From: Chamaelirium japonicum
Lineage: Eukaryota > Streptophyta > Magnoliopsida > Liliales > Melanthiaceae
DNA: 64,000 nt
Assembly: GCA_947650365.1 (NCBI GenBank)
Contig: CANTAL010000131.1
Span: 682,001-746,000, forward strand
Direction of reading: 5' to 3'
Position 1 is the stretch's first letter; each line of letters starts with the position of its first letter. This document shows positions 15,119 through 24,394 of the stretch, piece after piece. Both the position numbers and the translations under genes were made by a program. The notes beneath the pieces are model-generated. The model searched no databases. It was given only the letters and a program-made list of their open reading frames with translations, and had not been told where the DNA came from.

Positions 15119-15659
15119 TGCCCCATGGGGCGCCGGCCCTATGGTCCAGAAAATCCGAACCCCCTCCTCTCTCATCTCTCTAGTTCTCTCCCTAATCTCT
15201 CTTCGTTTCTCGCTTGCTACTTCGTCTTCCTCGCGTGGAGTTCTGAAGAAGGAGAAGGGTCGTTCTTCGGAGGCACTCAGAGATCCGAGAGCGACGTTCC
15301 GTGCATCGTGTGAGATCGGGTGAACAAGAAGGCAACATCTCCATTCGTACCGTCGGCATCTTCGCGAACGATCTTCCGTCTCCATCGACAAAGAAGACAA
15401 TTCTCCGCGGTTAAAAGATCCGTACGAAAGGTATGTATAATCTAACATGTAGATCTAGCGAGCATTATGATTTGCATCCATGCTAGTTAATCATTACGCT
15501 AGATTGCCGTTAGGGGTTTTCGATTCTCGTGCATACACATGCACACATATGTAGATTAGTTTCTATGAAAAGTTAAATCGTGTAACGTGCACCATGAACG
15601 GTCTTTCGACCGCCAAATCGCTTCCGCTGCGAGCCTCTGACCTGGATTAACTTCCAACA

Positions 15660-17396
15660 ATTGGTATCAGAGCCGCATTAGTGGTGTGCGTTTCACGTTT
15701 TTTTATGAAACCAACATGTGTGCGCATGATGAATGCGTGAGATCATCGGGGTTCTTATGCTTAGATCATGCATATGTATAGATTGTGCTTGTTCTATTAA
15801 TCATTCTTGCAGGGCGCCGCTATAAAAAATCTAGATCTATGCTTTGTGCTTGCTACCGGGGGTTGGACCCCGAGTTAGCAATTGTCTGGATTTGCTTTCT
15901 GTGTGTGGATATGTAATTGAGCCTTAGATTGGGCGAGTGATGGGGGTTGACCATCCTCGGTTTCCCATGGCCTTTTTCTAGGTGTGTTTTCTTTTCTTTC
16001 TAGGAAATTGTGTACGAGCGAGCACTTGCTCGAAGCGTACTAGAATTTTCGGTTACAGATCGAGAAGAAAGATGTGCCAAAGAAATCCACCATCGGGAGC
16101 GGAAGCGGAACCCTAGAGGATGAAGACGATCCGGCAAAGTGTTCGCAAGCGCGACGGAGGAGCCGGACCGAGGAACCTTGCGAAGAAAGCTAGAGGCCTG
16201 CGCTGTGCTAATTAGGTTCAGGGGTCGGACCCTGAACTTAATTCAGTTTTAATGGTTGCTTTCTTTAATTAGTTCTTTATGCTTCATATCGAACCCCGAT
16301 GAGATAATATGATTATCAGCTTTCAGAGGGATGCCTTTCCCCTCCGGTCCAAGCGACTGTTTGAGGTTAGGATCCCGCTAGATGACGCCTATTATTTAGT
16401 TGACTTTTGATGTTAGTGGGATCCCATCACATATGGTTATGCCACCATTAGGTTAGCACCCGACTAGTCGGGTGTGCCTATTTGGCCAGCATCGAAATCA
16501 AAGATGAGATGGAGATCCATTGAACATCAATTGTCAAATCTATAAGCGAGGCGCCATGACTAGTGGGAGTCCTTTCCAGTGAGTCTGACTCTAGGATTAG
16601 CTCCAGAGCATTAGCCTGATGACCAATTTTGCAGAGCATCGATATTCTTGGAATATGTAATGTGACCCTTGAATGGAGAAATCCACTTGAGGCAGGGACT
16701 ATGATATTCCAAGAATGATTAATGCTAGGCGAAAGGTTTGAACGCTAGTGGGAGCGTGGTGTGACCAGGGTCTAGTATTTAGGAGGTCGCTACCTTTGCA
16801 TTTGCATAAATTCATACTCGCAAAATAACCCTAAGAATTATAAGGGATGTAATAGAGGAATTTTTAGAAATCCTCTGGCCTCCATGGCTAATCACTTCAT
16901 ACTCGGGTGGAAGGGCATAACTCAACAACCCCCTCGGGTGAGAGCTGTGTTTTTTCTATGCCAAGCTACTTCTCCTTCGGGATATGGCGGTTACGGTGCC
17001 AAGTGTTCAGGCTTTACTCACCCTCGTGGGGGCCGTTAGAATTCCCGTGCCGTAATTGCCTAAGCTCGTGGGTAAGCATCCTAAGTACACGTGAGGTATT
17101 CGTTGCGAAGATAACGGTGATCACGTGGTACTGGCCAAAAGATAACCATGGTCCATCAAAGCCCGTAGTTGGCAGATTTGGATAGGGTCAAAGGAAAGAC
17201 CCGTGTAAGCGGAAGACCTGCACACTGCCCCCTCGGACAGGTGTAGCTTACTCCGAGATCTTACATACATGGTTAATTAATCCATAGAGATGGCTTCGCT
17301 TGAGGGTAGCGTTGTCATATGGATATAATTAGCTTGTTTTAAAAATCCATAAAATAAGTTTTCATGCATCTCATATATTCAATCTTTTATTTTCAG
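15660..17396 (+). other. 5' leader between LTR and gag (1.7 kb), no gene
   Basis: The leader starts with the primer-binding site and runs to the gag ATG. No convincing coding sequence is seen; a 92-codon frame at 16,907-17,185 has no recognisable motif. The sequence immediately before the ATG, CTTTTATTTTCAG, reads as a 3' splice acceptor, and a strong donor-like AAAG/GTATGT lies in U5 at 15,430/15,431. Splicing between them would remove 1,966 nt including the PBS and put the gag ATG at the exon start. Packaging and dimerisation signals are expected in such leaders but cannot be located by eye. Confidence 0.8.
15662..15673 (+). promoter_or_regulatory. Primer-binding site, initiator tRNA-Met type
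   Basis: TGGTATCAGAGC, two bases after the LTR end, is the standard plant copia primer-binding site, complementary to the 3' end of initiator tRNA-Met. It primes minus-strand cDNA synthesis. It appears intact. Confidence 0.95.
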
Positions 17397-18241
17397 ATGA
17401 CCAAGTTAGACCCCCTGTCCGCTATCCTAAATGACCACAAACTTACCGGTCCCAACTATGAGGATTGGAAGCGCAACCTGTACCTAGTCTTAAGGATAGG
17501 TAAACATATGTCAGCCCTTAATGACCCTGAGCCAGATTTGCCAGGACCCAATGCCACAGAGGCACAGTTAAAGGCATTCACTGACTGAAAGGAATCTAAT
17601 AAGATATGTAAATGCTATATTATAGCATCCTTGCAAACAACTCTGCAGAAGCAAGTCGAGGAGATGCCCGACGCTTCTGATATAATGTTGTATCTGAAGG
17701 AGATGTTTGAAGGTCACAATCGCGTTCGTGATACCTTACCATCAAGAAACTCGTCGGCACTAAGATGTCCAATGGGACGCTGGTTCGGGAATACATGATG
17801 AAAATGTTTGGGTTCCAGAACGAACTAGCGGCCATGGACATTGTGCTAGAAGGCGAGGTGATGACAGACATCTTCCTCTCATCACTGTCTGGAGCCTTTG
17901 AAGGCTTTTTCACCAACTTTAATTTGAACAAGTTGGCTATGACAAATGCAGAGCTTCTGGGAGCTCTCCAAGCAGCTGAGGATGGCTTCAAGCAGAAGGG
18001 CGAAGCACTTCACGTGCAACGCAGATCCTTCAAGAAGCCTGGTAAACCTCAAGGCAAGAAACATAAAAGGAAACCTAAGTCTGAGCCTGTGCAGGACTCT
18101 GCTGGGGCCTCTGGGTCTGGAGAATCAAAGAAACCGAGCACGAAGTGTTTCCGGTGTGGCCAGAAGGGTCATTGAAAGAAGGACTGCAAGAAGCCTCAGA
18201 ATGCTGGAGAAGGTAATCTACAATTCATAGTTGTTGAATCA
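17397..18241 (+). pseudogene. gag: gag (capsid/nucleocapsid) part of the polyprotein, broken
   Basis: Gag forms the virus-like particle and binds the element RNA. The frame opens at ATG 17,397 (an in-frame ATG at 17,364 lies before the acceptor-like site and is less likely). It starts MTKLDPLSAILNDHKLTGPN and contains the YEDWKRNL motif typical of plant copia Gag (UBN2 type). A TGA at 17,586-17,588 stops it after 63 codons. A small indel at about 17,721-17,740 then moves the coding frame by one; the new frame is open from there and includes the MSNGTLVREYMMKMFGF segment (from 17,765). A CCHC zinc knuckle (CFRCGQKGH ... KKDC, 18,146-18,187) is cut by a second TGA at 18,173-18,175, between its His and last Cys. 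The gag/protease border at about 18,241 is approximate. Confidence 0.9.
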
Positions 18242-18583
18242 TTTCTTTCAAGTAATAGTTCTTTTGCTAGTTGGATTGTGGATTCAGGATCCACTAACCA
18301 TGCCTGTAACTCTCTTCAGGGGTTTCGGGAAAGCAGAAGGTTGCTTAATGGAGAGGTGACCTTGAGCATGGGAACTGAGGCCGTGGCTGCTGCTGAAGCT
18401 ATAGGAGATGTTACTCTTAGTTTTTCGAATAATAAGACTTTGACTCTTAGAGATGTCTTTTATGTACCGTCCTTGCGACGTAACTTAATTTCTGTTTCTT
18501 CTTTAGTTAATGAAGGTTATTCAGTTTATTTTGATACTTCTGGTGTGTCTTTTAAACTGAATGGAACTTTTATAATAAGATGA
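18242..18583 (+). pseudogene. Aspartic protease part of the polyprotein
   Basis: This part would cut the polyprotein into its mature parts. It contains the catalytic DSGSTNHAC motif (Asp codon at 18,281-18,283, preceded by WIV) and the later LRDVFYVPSLRRNLISVSSL stretch characteristic of copia proteases. It reads in the same frame as the second half of gag and as integrase. A TGA at 18,581-18,583 separates it from the integrase frame, directly before an ATG. There is no sign of an independent start; it was part of the gag-pol frame. Confidence 0.9.
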
Positions 18584-20560
18584 ATGGTTCAGAATCATCT
18601 CTATATTGTCAGTCCTAAATTTGAGAAAGATAACATAATAACTTCAGCATTTAATGTTAATTCATCTAAGCGTAAGAAACCTTCGGAGAATTTAACCCAA
18701 TTGTGGCACTTACGGCTTGGGCATATTGCCTTAGATAGGATCCATAGGTTGGTAAAGGCCGGGCTTCTGGAAACAGATCCTACGGAGATCCTTCCTACCT
18801 GTGAATCCTGCTTGGAAGGCAAGATGACCAAGAGGGCCTTCAAAGGCCAAGGAGTGAGAGCTACTGAGGTATTGGAGTTAATCCATTCAGATGTATGTGG
18901 ACCCATGAGCATCAAGGTGATAGGAGGCCATGAGTACTTCATCACTTTCACTGATGATTACTCAAGATATGGTTACATTTACCTTATGCATCGGAAGTCG
19001 GAATCCTTTGACATGTTCAAAGAGTTCAGGGCTGAAGTAGAAAAGCAAACAGGTAAATGTATAAAAACCCTTCGATCTGATCGAGGTGGTGAATACCTAT
19101 CTGACGAGTTCCTTGGGTATTTAGTGGAGCATGGGATAACATCCCAGTTAACTGCTCCAGGTACCCCACAACAGAATGGAGTCTCTGAGAGAAGGAATCG
19201 AACCTTGTTGGACATGGTTCGAAGCATGATGAGTTATGCCAGTTTACCAATGACCTTTTGGGGATATGCCCTTCAGACAGCAGCATATATTCTGAACAAC
19301 GTTCCATCTAAATCAGTGCCTCAGACCCCTAGAGAACTGTGGTCAAGGCAAAAGCCAACACTACAGCATTTCAGAATATGGGGATGTCCTGCACATGTGC
19401 GGATAGACAAGAGGGAAAAGATGGAGCCAAAGTCTAAAGCATGTCTGTTTGTAGGGTATCCCAAAGAGACTAAAGGTGGACTATTTTATGATCCTGAGGA
19501 AAAGAAGGTAATCGTTTCAACGAATGCCATTTTCCTAGAATATGATTATGTTATGGACCACAAGCCTGCTAGTAAGGTAGTTCTGGATGAGCTACTGGGT
19601 ACTAGATCAGAGAGCGCATCCGAAAGCATAGTGGGAGCTGACATTACAGATAATAATATACTAGATACTGTAGAACCTATTAATCCTGTAACACCACCAC
19701 CACCTCGTCGCAGTGGGAGAAACATCAGAGCTCCTGACAGATACTATGGAGAAACCTTATTGGTTGATCCAGAGGGTCAGGAGGATGACCCACTGAGCTA
19801 CGATGAGGCAGTGGGAGCTTCTGACAGCTCTGACTGGCAAAAGGCTATGGAGGCAGAAATTGAATCAATGTCCCATAACGCAGTCTGGACTCTTGTTACA
19901 CCATCATCCAATATTAAACCTATTGGGTGTAAGTGGGTGTATAAGAAGAAGAGAGGATCCGATGGTACAATAGAGACTTATAAAGCTAGATTAGTTGCCA
20001 AGGGTTATACCCAGAGAGAAGGGATCGACTTTGACGAAACCTTCTCGCCGGTAGCTATGATAAAGTCTATTCGGATCCTCCTATCCATTGCAGCCCATTA
20101 CAACTGGGAGATCTGGCAAATGGATGTCAAGACAGCATTCCTCAATGGAAATTTGGAAGAAGACATTTATATGATTCAGCCACCAGGCTTTGAGTCAGAG
20201 GGTCAGGAACATCTAGTTTGCAAGTTGCAGAAGTCCATTTATGGACTAAAGCAAGCATCTAGAAGTTGGAACATCCGTTTTGATCAGGCAATCCAGTCGT
20301 ATGGATTTACTCAAAACGAGGATGAACCATGTGTATACAAGAGGACTGATAAGACCACAGTAGTATATTTGATACTTTACGTAGACGATATTCTACTCAT
20401 TGGAAATGATGTAGGAACATTGTCAACGGTAAAGGTCTGGTTGTCAACACAGTTCGATATGAAAGACCTAAGTGAAGCGAGTTATGTTTTGGGAATCAAG
20501 GTAACACGTGATCGCCAGAACAGGGTTCTCTCGCTATCACAGGGCTGCGTATATAGATAA
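18584..20560 (+). CDS. pol: Integrase and reverse transcriptase, long open part of pol (658 aa)
   Basis: The longest open frame in the window. Residues about 41-76 hold the GAG-pre-integrase/HHCC zinc domain (WHLRLGH ... CESC: His42, His47, Cys73, Cys76). The integrase core carries the DDE triad Asp103 (HSDVCGP), Asp166 (RSDRGGEY) and Glu202 (NGVSERRNRT); it joins the cDNA to host DNA. A Pro-rich linker (370-375) leads to the RT domain from about residue 433, with KARLVAKGYTQ (467-477), the first metal-binding Asp514 in MDVKTAFLNG, and the YVDD catalytic box at 599-602 (20,378-20,389); it copies RNA into cDNA. Motifs are intact. The ATG at 18,584 simply follows the TGA; the true protein began in gag. 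Homology leaves this frame just after residue 653, where a run of three G (20,542-20,544) marks a one-base shift, and the last residues are off-frame. Confidence 0.95.
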   Translation: MVQNHLYIVSPKFEKDNIITSAFNVNSSKRKKPSENLTQLWHLRLGHIALDRIHRLVKAGLLETDPTEILPTCESCLEGKMTKRAFKGQGVRATEVLELIHSDVCGPMSIKVIGGHEYFITFTDDYSRYGYIYLMHRKSESFDMFKEFRAEVEKQTGKCIKTLRSDRGGEYLSDEFLGYLVEHGITSQLTAPGTPQQNGVSERRNRTLLDMVRSMMSYASLPMTFWGYALQTAAYILNNVPSKSVPQTPRELWSRQKPTLQHFRIWGCPAHVRIDKREKMEPKSKACLFVGYPKETKGGLFYDPEEKKVIVSTNAIFLEYDYVMDHKPASKVVLDELLGTRSESASESIVGADITDNNILDTVEPINPVTPPPPRRSGRNIRAPDRYYGETLLVDPEGQEDDPLSYDEAVGASDSSDWQKAMEAEIESMSHNAVWTLVTPSSNIKPIGCKWVYKKKRGSDGTIETYKARLVAKGYTQREGIDFDETFSPVAMIKSIRILLSIAAHYNWEIWQMDVKTAFLNGNLEEDIYMIQPPGFESEGQEHLVCKLQKSIYGLKQASRSWNIRFDQAIQSYGFTQNEDEPCVYKRTDKTTVVYLILYVDDILLIGNDVGTLSTVKVWLSTQFDMKDLSEASYVLGIKVTRDRQNRVLSLSQGCVYR

Positions 20561-21362
20561 GGTTATGGCTAGATTTGACATGCAAAACTCCAAGAAGGGT
20601 TTTGTGCCATTTAGACATGGTGTAAAACTGTCTAAGGATCAATGTCCTAAGACACCTGAGGAGAGAGCAGAAATGCAGAAGATACCTTATGCTTCGGCAT
20701 TAGGTAGTCTAATGTATGCTATGCATTGTACAAGGCCTGATATCTGTTTCGCAGTAGGAATGATGGGTCGGTTTCAGTCGAATCCGGGTCCAGACCACTG
20801 GACAGCTGTGAAGTGTATACTCAAGTACCTTCGTAGAACAAGGGACTATGAGTTGGTTTACACTGCACAAGAACTGACGCCGATTGGATACACAGATTCT
20901 GACTTTATGTCAGATTTGGAATCCAGAAAATCGACATCAGGTTTTGTGTTTATGTTAGGAGGAGCAGCGGTTAGTTGGCAGAGTGTGAAGCAGAAATGCA
21001 TCGCAGACTCTACCACAGAGGCTGAGTACGTTGCAGCGTGCGAGGCAGCCAAAGAGGCGGTATGGCTCAAGAAATTCCTTACGGATTTGGGGTGTGTACC
21101 AGAGGCCCAGTTACCTATTGTGCTTTACTGCGACAATAGTGGGGCGGTAGCACAAGCTAAGGAGCCAAGACATCACCAAAAGGGGAAGCACATCGAGCTC
21201 AAGTTCCACTTGATTCGGCAATTTCAAAAGCAAGGGCGAGTAGCGGTGACACAGATTGCATCTACAGATAATGTTGCTGATCCTTTCACAAAGGCAATAC
21301 CTACCAAGGCATTCGAGCGACATGTGGACGCGATGGGAGTCAAAACCGTTTTGCTTCGCTAG
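20545..21362 (+). CDS. pol: End of RT and RNase H of pol, shifted frame
   Basis: The frame is open from 20,508, but pol homology begins only near 20,545, after the frameshift, with AAYIDKVMARF. It continues the RT thumb region, then RNase H, which degrades the RNA of the RNA-DNA hybrid. Counting from 20,508, acidic residues typical of copia RNase H are visible: Asp130 (GYTDSDF), Glu171 (STTEAEY), Asp209 (YCDNSG) and Asp258 (NVADPFTK), plus the usual HIELKFHLIR segment (228-237). The protein ends at TAG 21,360-21,362, close to the polypurine tract, as normal. The catalytic residues look intact; the damage is only the frameshift at the upstream border. Confidence 0.93.
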
Positions 21363-21365
21363 ACC

Positions 21366-21375
21366 AAGTGGGAGA
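21366..21375 (+). promoter_or_regulatory. Polypurine tract
   Basis: AAGTGGGAGA lies one base before the 3' LTR. This is a typical plant copia polypurine tract, which primes plus-strand cDNA synthesis. Confidence 0.9.
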
Positions 21376-21376
21376 T

Positions 21377-23508
21377 TGTTAGGATTGATGTGTTCTAAGC
21401 TTGTAAAACTTTAAGTTTTGGTCTAATAAAGATTGATAGTTATTATTATATGAGATGCATATAGGTGCGTAACATAGTTACGTGTTCTTTAGAGAATAGA
21501 GAGCCATGGTTATATGGTAGTCCATTGAGTTGAAGACTAAGTGGATTGGTCCCGTATAACCTAAATATGTTCGCAGCTATGATCAGGTTGGTCGCCTCAT
21601 CATGATAAGCTGTTGGCGATGACAGTTCATGGGATGTCTTCACCATGGTCATCACCAGGCACAGTGTCTGTGGCTGAATGGAACTAACACGGTGTACAGA
21701 TCAGTGAGCAGACACTGGTACACTAAGCCGTGTTTCTGCTTAGGGTAAAACGGTCCTAAACCATGAGGAACCACGACTGATGGACTAACCAGTTGCGTGG
21801 TGCTTTGGCGCACCAATGTGTGAGGGTCCATATGCAGTGATCCAAAACCACGGTGTACTGGGTTACCCGGCTGGCGTTGCATTAGCGTGTCACTCCTGCA
21901 GGCCATCCACACCCCTGATGGGAGGTGCGTTCCTTGGTGTGACTTACACTGTACCAAACCCAGGCCTGGTGGTCATCAGTTTGACTATTGACCGGGTTCG
22001 ATTACTCGACGGGGTAATCAGAGGTATGATGTATAGGTCAACCTGGAAGGAACCAGGTCATATGATCATTCGAGTCTGACGGTAGTCTTCACCGCTCGAA
22101 GTGAATCATGGCATCAAGTGGAGGGACAGCGGGTTTACCACTACTAAGCGGAGAGCAGGGGTATGATGGAGAACATAGTAAGTCTGGGTGAATTGGAGTG
22201 CAGCCTGCGTCGCACTCTGGGTGGCTACGCAGGTTAACTCGAGCTCAGAGGATCGATGGTACACTCGGGTAGTGTGTCGATCGAGCTTGAGTTGGAAGCC
22301 ATGAACCCCGGTCCCTGATGGTTCCACCTTATCAATATTATGTACGGTTCTTGAACCGTCTCCTCGGAACACCATAAGCATGAGGAAGAAAGAAGTATAC
22401 GCTCCGTGTGTGCTTGGCACTAGAGCACGGTAGATGCGTAACTACATACGAGTACTAAGGGTTGAGCCCGAGACTAGTGCAGAGTCGTATGTAGTAATCC
22501 CTAGCCATAAGTGAACTTCGCTGCATAGGTGCGATATACTGGGGTATGTTGCGAGTTGACTAGTTGACTTTACTAGAGGCACCCTCCGGTGGCCTCAGTT
22601 AATAGTAAGTACCTTGTAGATATCACTTAAGTAATGGCCGCTAGGTATCGCATACTAGAAATGGTCAAAATGAGGCGTCGGGGCGTTTTAGTAAAAACCT
22701 CACTCTGCCGGACCTCATTGTTGGCCGACCCTAGTGGTGTGACACCTTGCTAGGGCCGGCCCTATGATGTAGGGATAAGAATCCCTCATCTATAGGGCCG
22801 GCCATATGGATAGGGATGGGGCGATAAAAACGGTTAAGATCGAGCCCTAAAAAGTGGGAAAACAGATAAATACGCGGAGAGATAAAAAGGAGATAATGGA
22901 GAGATAATGAGAGGGGGTCATTATCCCCTTTGATCCTTATCCAAGGGGGTTGGCCGGCCCTATAAAAGGCCCCATGGGGCGCCGGCCCTATGGTCCAGAA
23001 AATCCGAACCCCCTCCTCTCTCATCTCTCTAGTTCTCTCCCTAATCTCTCTCCGTTTCCCGCTTGCTACTTCGTCTTCCTCGTGTGGAGTTCTGAAGAAG
23101 GAGAAGGGTCGTTCTTCAGAGGCACTCAGAGATCCGAGAGCGATGTTCCGTGCATCGTGTGAGATCGGGTGAATAAGAAGGCAACATCTCCATTCGTATC
23201 GTCGGCATCTTCGCGAACGATCTTCCGTCTCCATCGACAAAGAAGACAATTCTCCATGGTTAAAAGATCCGTACGTAAGGTATGTGTAATCTAACATGTA
23301 GATCTAGCGAGCATTATGATTTGCATCCATGCTAGTTAATGATTACGCTAGATTGCCGTTAGGGGTTTTCGATTCTCGTGCATACACATGCACACATATG
23401 TAGATTAGTTTCTATGAAAAGTTAAATCGTGTAACGTGCACCATGAACGGTCTTTCGATCGCCAAATCGCTTCCGCTACGAGCCTCTGACCCGGATTAAC
23501 TTCCAACA
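21377..23508 (+). repeat. 3' LTR, 2,132 bp
   Basis: Starts TGTTAGGATTG and ends ACTTCCAACA. It aligns base for base with the 5' LTR at an offset of 7,849, with about 47 substitutions and no net indel. It keeps more CpG-containing sites in the GC-rich part of U3 (GGCCGG at 22,755 and 22,799, TTGGCCGGCC at 22,951). The TATA box is at 22,961-22,967. The antisense open frame found in the 5' LTR is shorter here (22,731-23,297, 188 codons) because one substitution creates a stop. Confidence 0.97.
22961..22967 (+). promoter_or_regulatory. TATA box of the 3' LTR (TATAAAA)
   Basis: Same position within the LTR as the 15,112 box. A transcript from here would start near 23,000 and could read out into the flanking satellite. 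That readout is an inference from position only. Confidence 0.6.
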
Positions 23509-23513
23509 TTTCA
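23509..23513. repeat. Right target-site duplication TTTCA
   Basis: TTTCA directly after the CA end of the 3' LTR, identical to 13,523-13,527. The satellite resumes in register at 23,514 with TTCGTACGATCC. Confidence 0.95.
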
Positions 23514-24394
23514 TTCGTACGATCCATTCTAATTCATTCGTACGATCCATTCTTACTCATTCGTACGATCCATTCTTAATCATACGTACGATCCATTCTA
23601 ATTCATTCGCATACAAATGAATTAGAATGGATCATACGAATGAATTAGAATAGATTGTGCGAATGAATTAGAATGGATCGTACAAAATGAGTAGGAATGG
23701 ATCGTACGAATAAAATAGAATGGATTGTACGAATGAATTAGAATGGATCGTGCAAATGAATTAGAATGGATCGTACGAAGGAATTAGGATGGATCGTACG
23801 AATGAATTAGAATGGATCGTATGACGTGTGAAAGAATTAGAATGGATTGTATGAATGAATTAGAATCGTACGAATGAATTAGAATGGATACATTCGTGCG
23901 AATGAATTAGAATGGATCGTATGAATGAATTAGATTGGATCGTATTAATGAATTAGAATGGATCGTGCGAATGAATTAGAATGGATCGTACGAATGAATT
24001 AGAATAAATACATTCGTGCGAATGAATTAGAATGGATCGTATGAATGAATTATAATAGATCGTATGAGTGAATTCGAATGGATCGTACGAATGAATTAGA
24101 ATAGATTGTGCGAATGAGTAAGAATGGATCGTATGAAGGAATTAGATTGGATCGTATGAATGAATTAGAATGGATCATGCGAATGAATTAGAATGGATCG
24201 TACGAATGAATTAGAATGGATCGTACAAAGGAATTAGAATGGATCGTACGAATGAATTAGAATGGATCGTATGAATGAATTAGAATGGATCGTGTATCCA
24301 TTCTAATTCATTCGTACGATCCATTCTAATTCATTCGCACGATCCATTCTAATTCATTCATACGATCCATTCTAATTCATTCGCACGAATGTAT
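23514..24394. repeat. 23-bp satellite array, block C, right of the retrotransposon
   Basis: Satellite only, no gene. The minus-strand block interrupted at 13,527 continues to about 23,612. A plus block runs 23,613-24,294 and a minus block starts at about 24,295. At about 24,395 the 3.6-kb tandem duplication begins. Confidence 0.93.

Larger units (their letters stand above)
13528..15659 (+). repeat. 5' LTR, 2,132 bp
   Basis: Begins TGTTAGGATTG and ends CTTCCAACA, with short TGTT...AACA terminal inverted repeats. It is the same length as the 3' LTR and differs from it at about 47 positions, of which about 40 are transitions. A TATA box at 15,112 followed by a CT-rich stretch (about 15,163-15,210) places the transcript start near 15,140-15,150, giving a U3 of about 1.6 kb and an R-U5 of about 0.5 kb (inferred). 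An imperfect 23-bp inverted repeat sits at 14,905-14,954. A minus-strand open frame of 210 codons (14,816-15,448) overlaps R-U5 but looks fortuitous. Confidence 0.97.
13528..23508 (+). mobile_element. Ty1/copia LTR retrotransposon, full length, coding region broken
   Basis: A complete 9,981-bp element: 5' LTR, primer-binding site, 1.7-kb leader, gag-pol region, polypurine tract, 3' LTR, flanked by a TTTCA duplication. Integrase lies before RT and RNase H, which defines Ty1/copia as opposed to Ty3/gypsy. The pol stop at 21,362 is only 14 bp from the 3' LTR, so there is no room for an env-like or extra gene. The frame has TGA stops at 17,586, 18,173 and 18,581 and shifts near 17,721-17,740 and 20,542-20,544, so the copy is non-autonomous. 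LTR divergence of about 2.2% suggests an insertion roughly 0.9 million years old if 1.3e-8 substitutions per site per year is assumed. LTR length and the long leader recall the Tork/Angela group, but the lineage is not established here. Confidence 0.97.

Noticed and set aside
16907-17185. 92-codon frame in the leader
   Set aside because: No motif, no known leader protein at this position in copia elements, and composition like the rest of the untranslated leader.
17620-19307. Minus-strand and alternate-frame open frames inside gag-pol (17,620-17,991, 17,882-18,064, 17,946-18,230, 18,601-18,951, 18,979-19,227, 19,026-19,307, 20,858-21,070, 21,111-21,323)
   Set aside because: They are shadows of the polyprotein frame, which carries clear family motifs on the plus strand.
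21363-21376. Possible env-like third gene between pol and the 3' LTR
   Set aside because: Only 14 bp separate the pol stop from the LTR.
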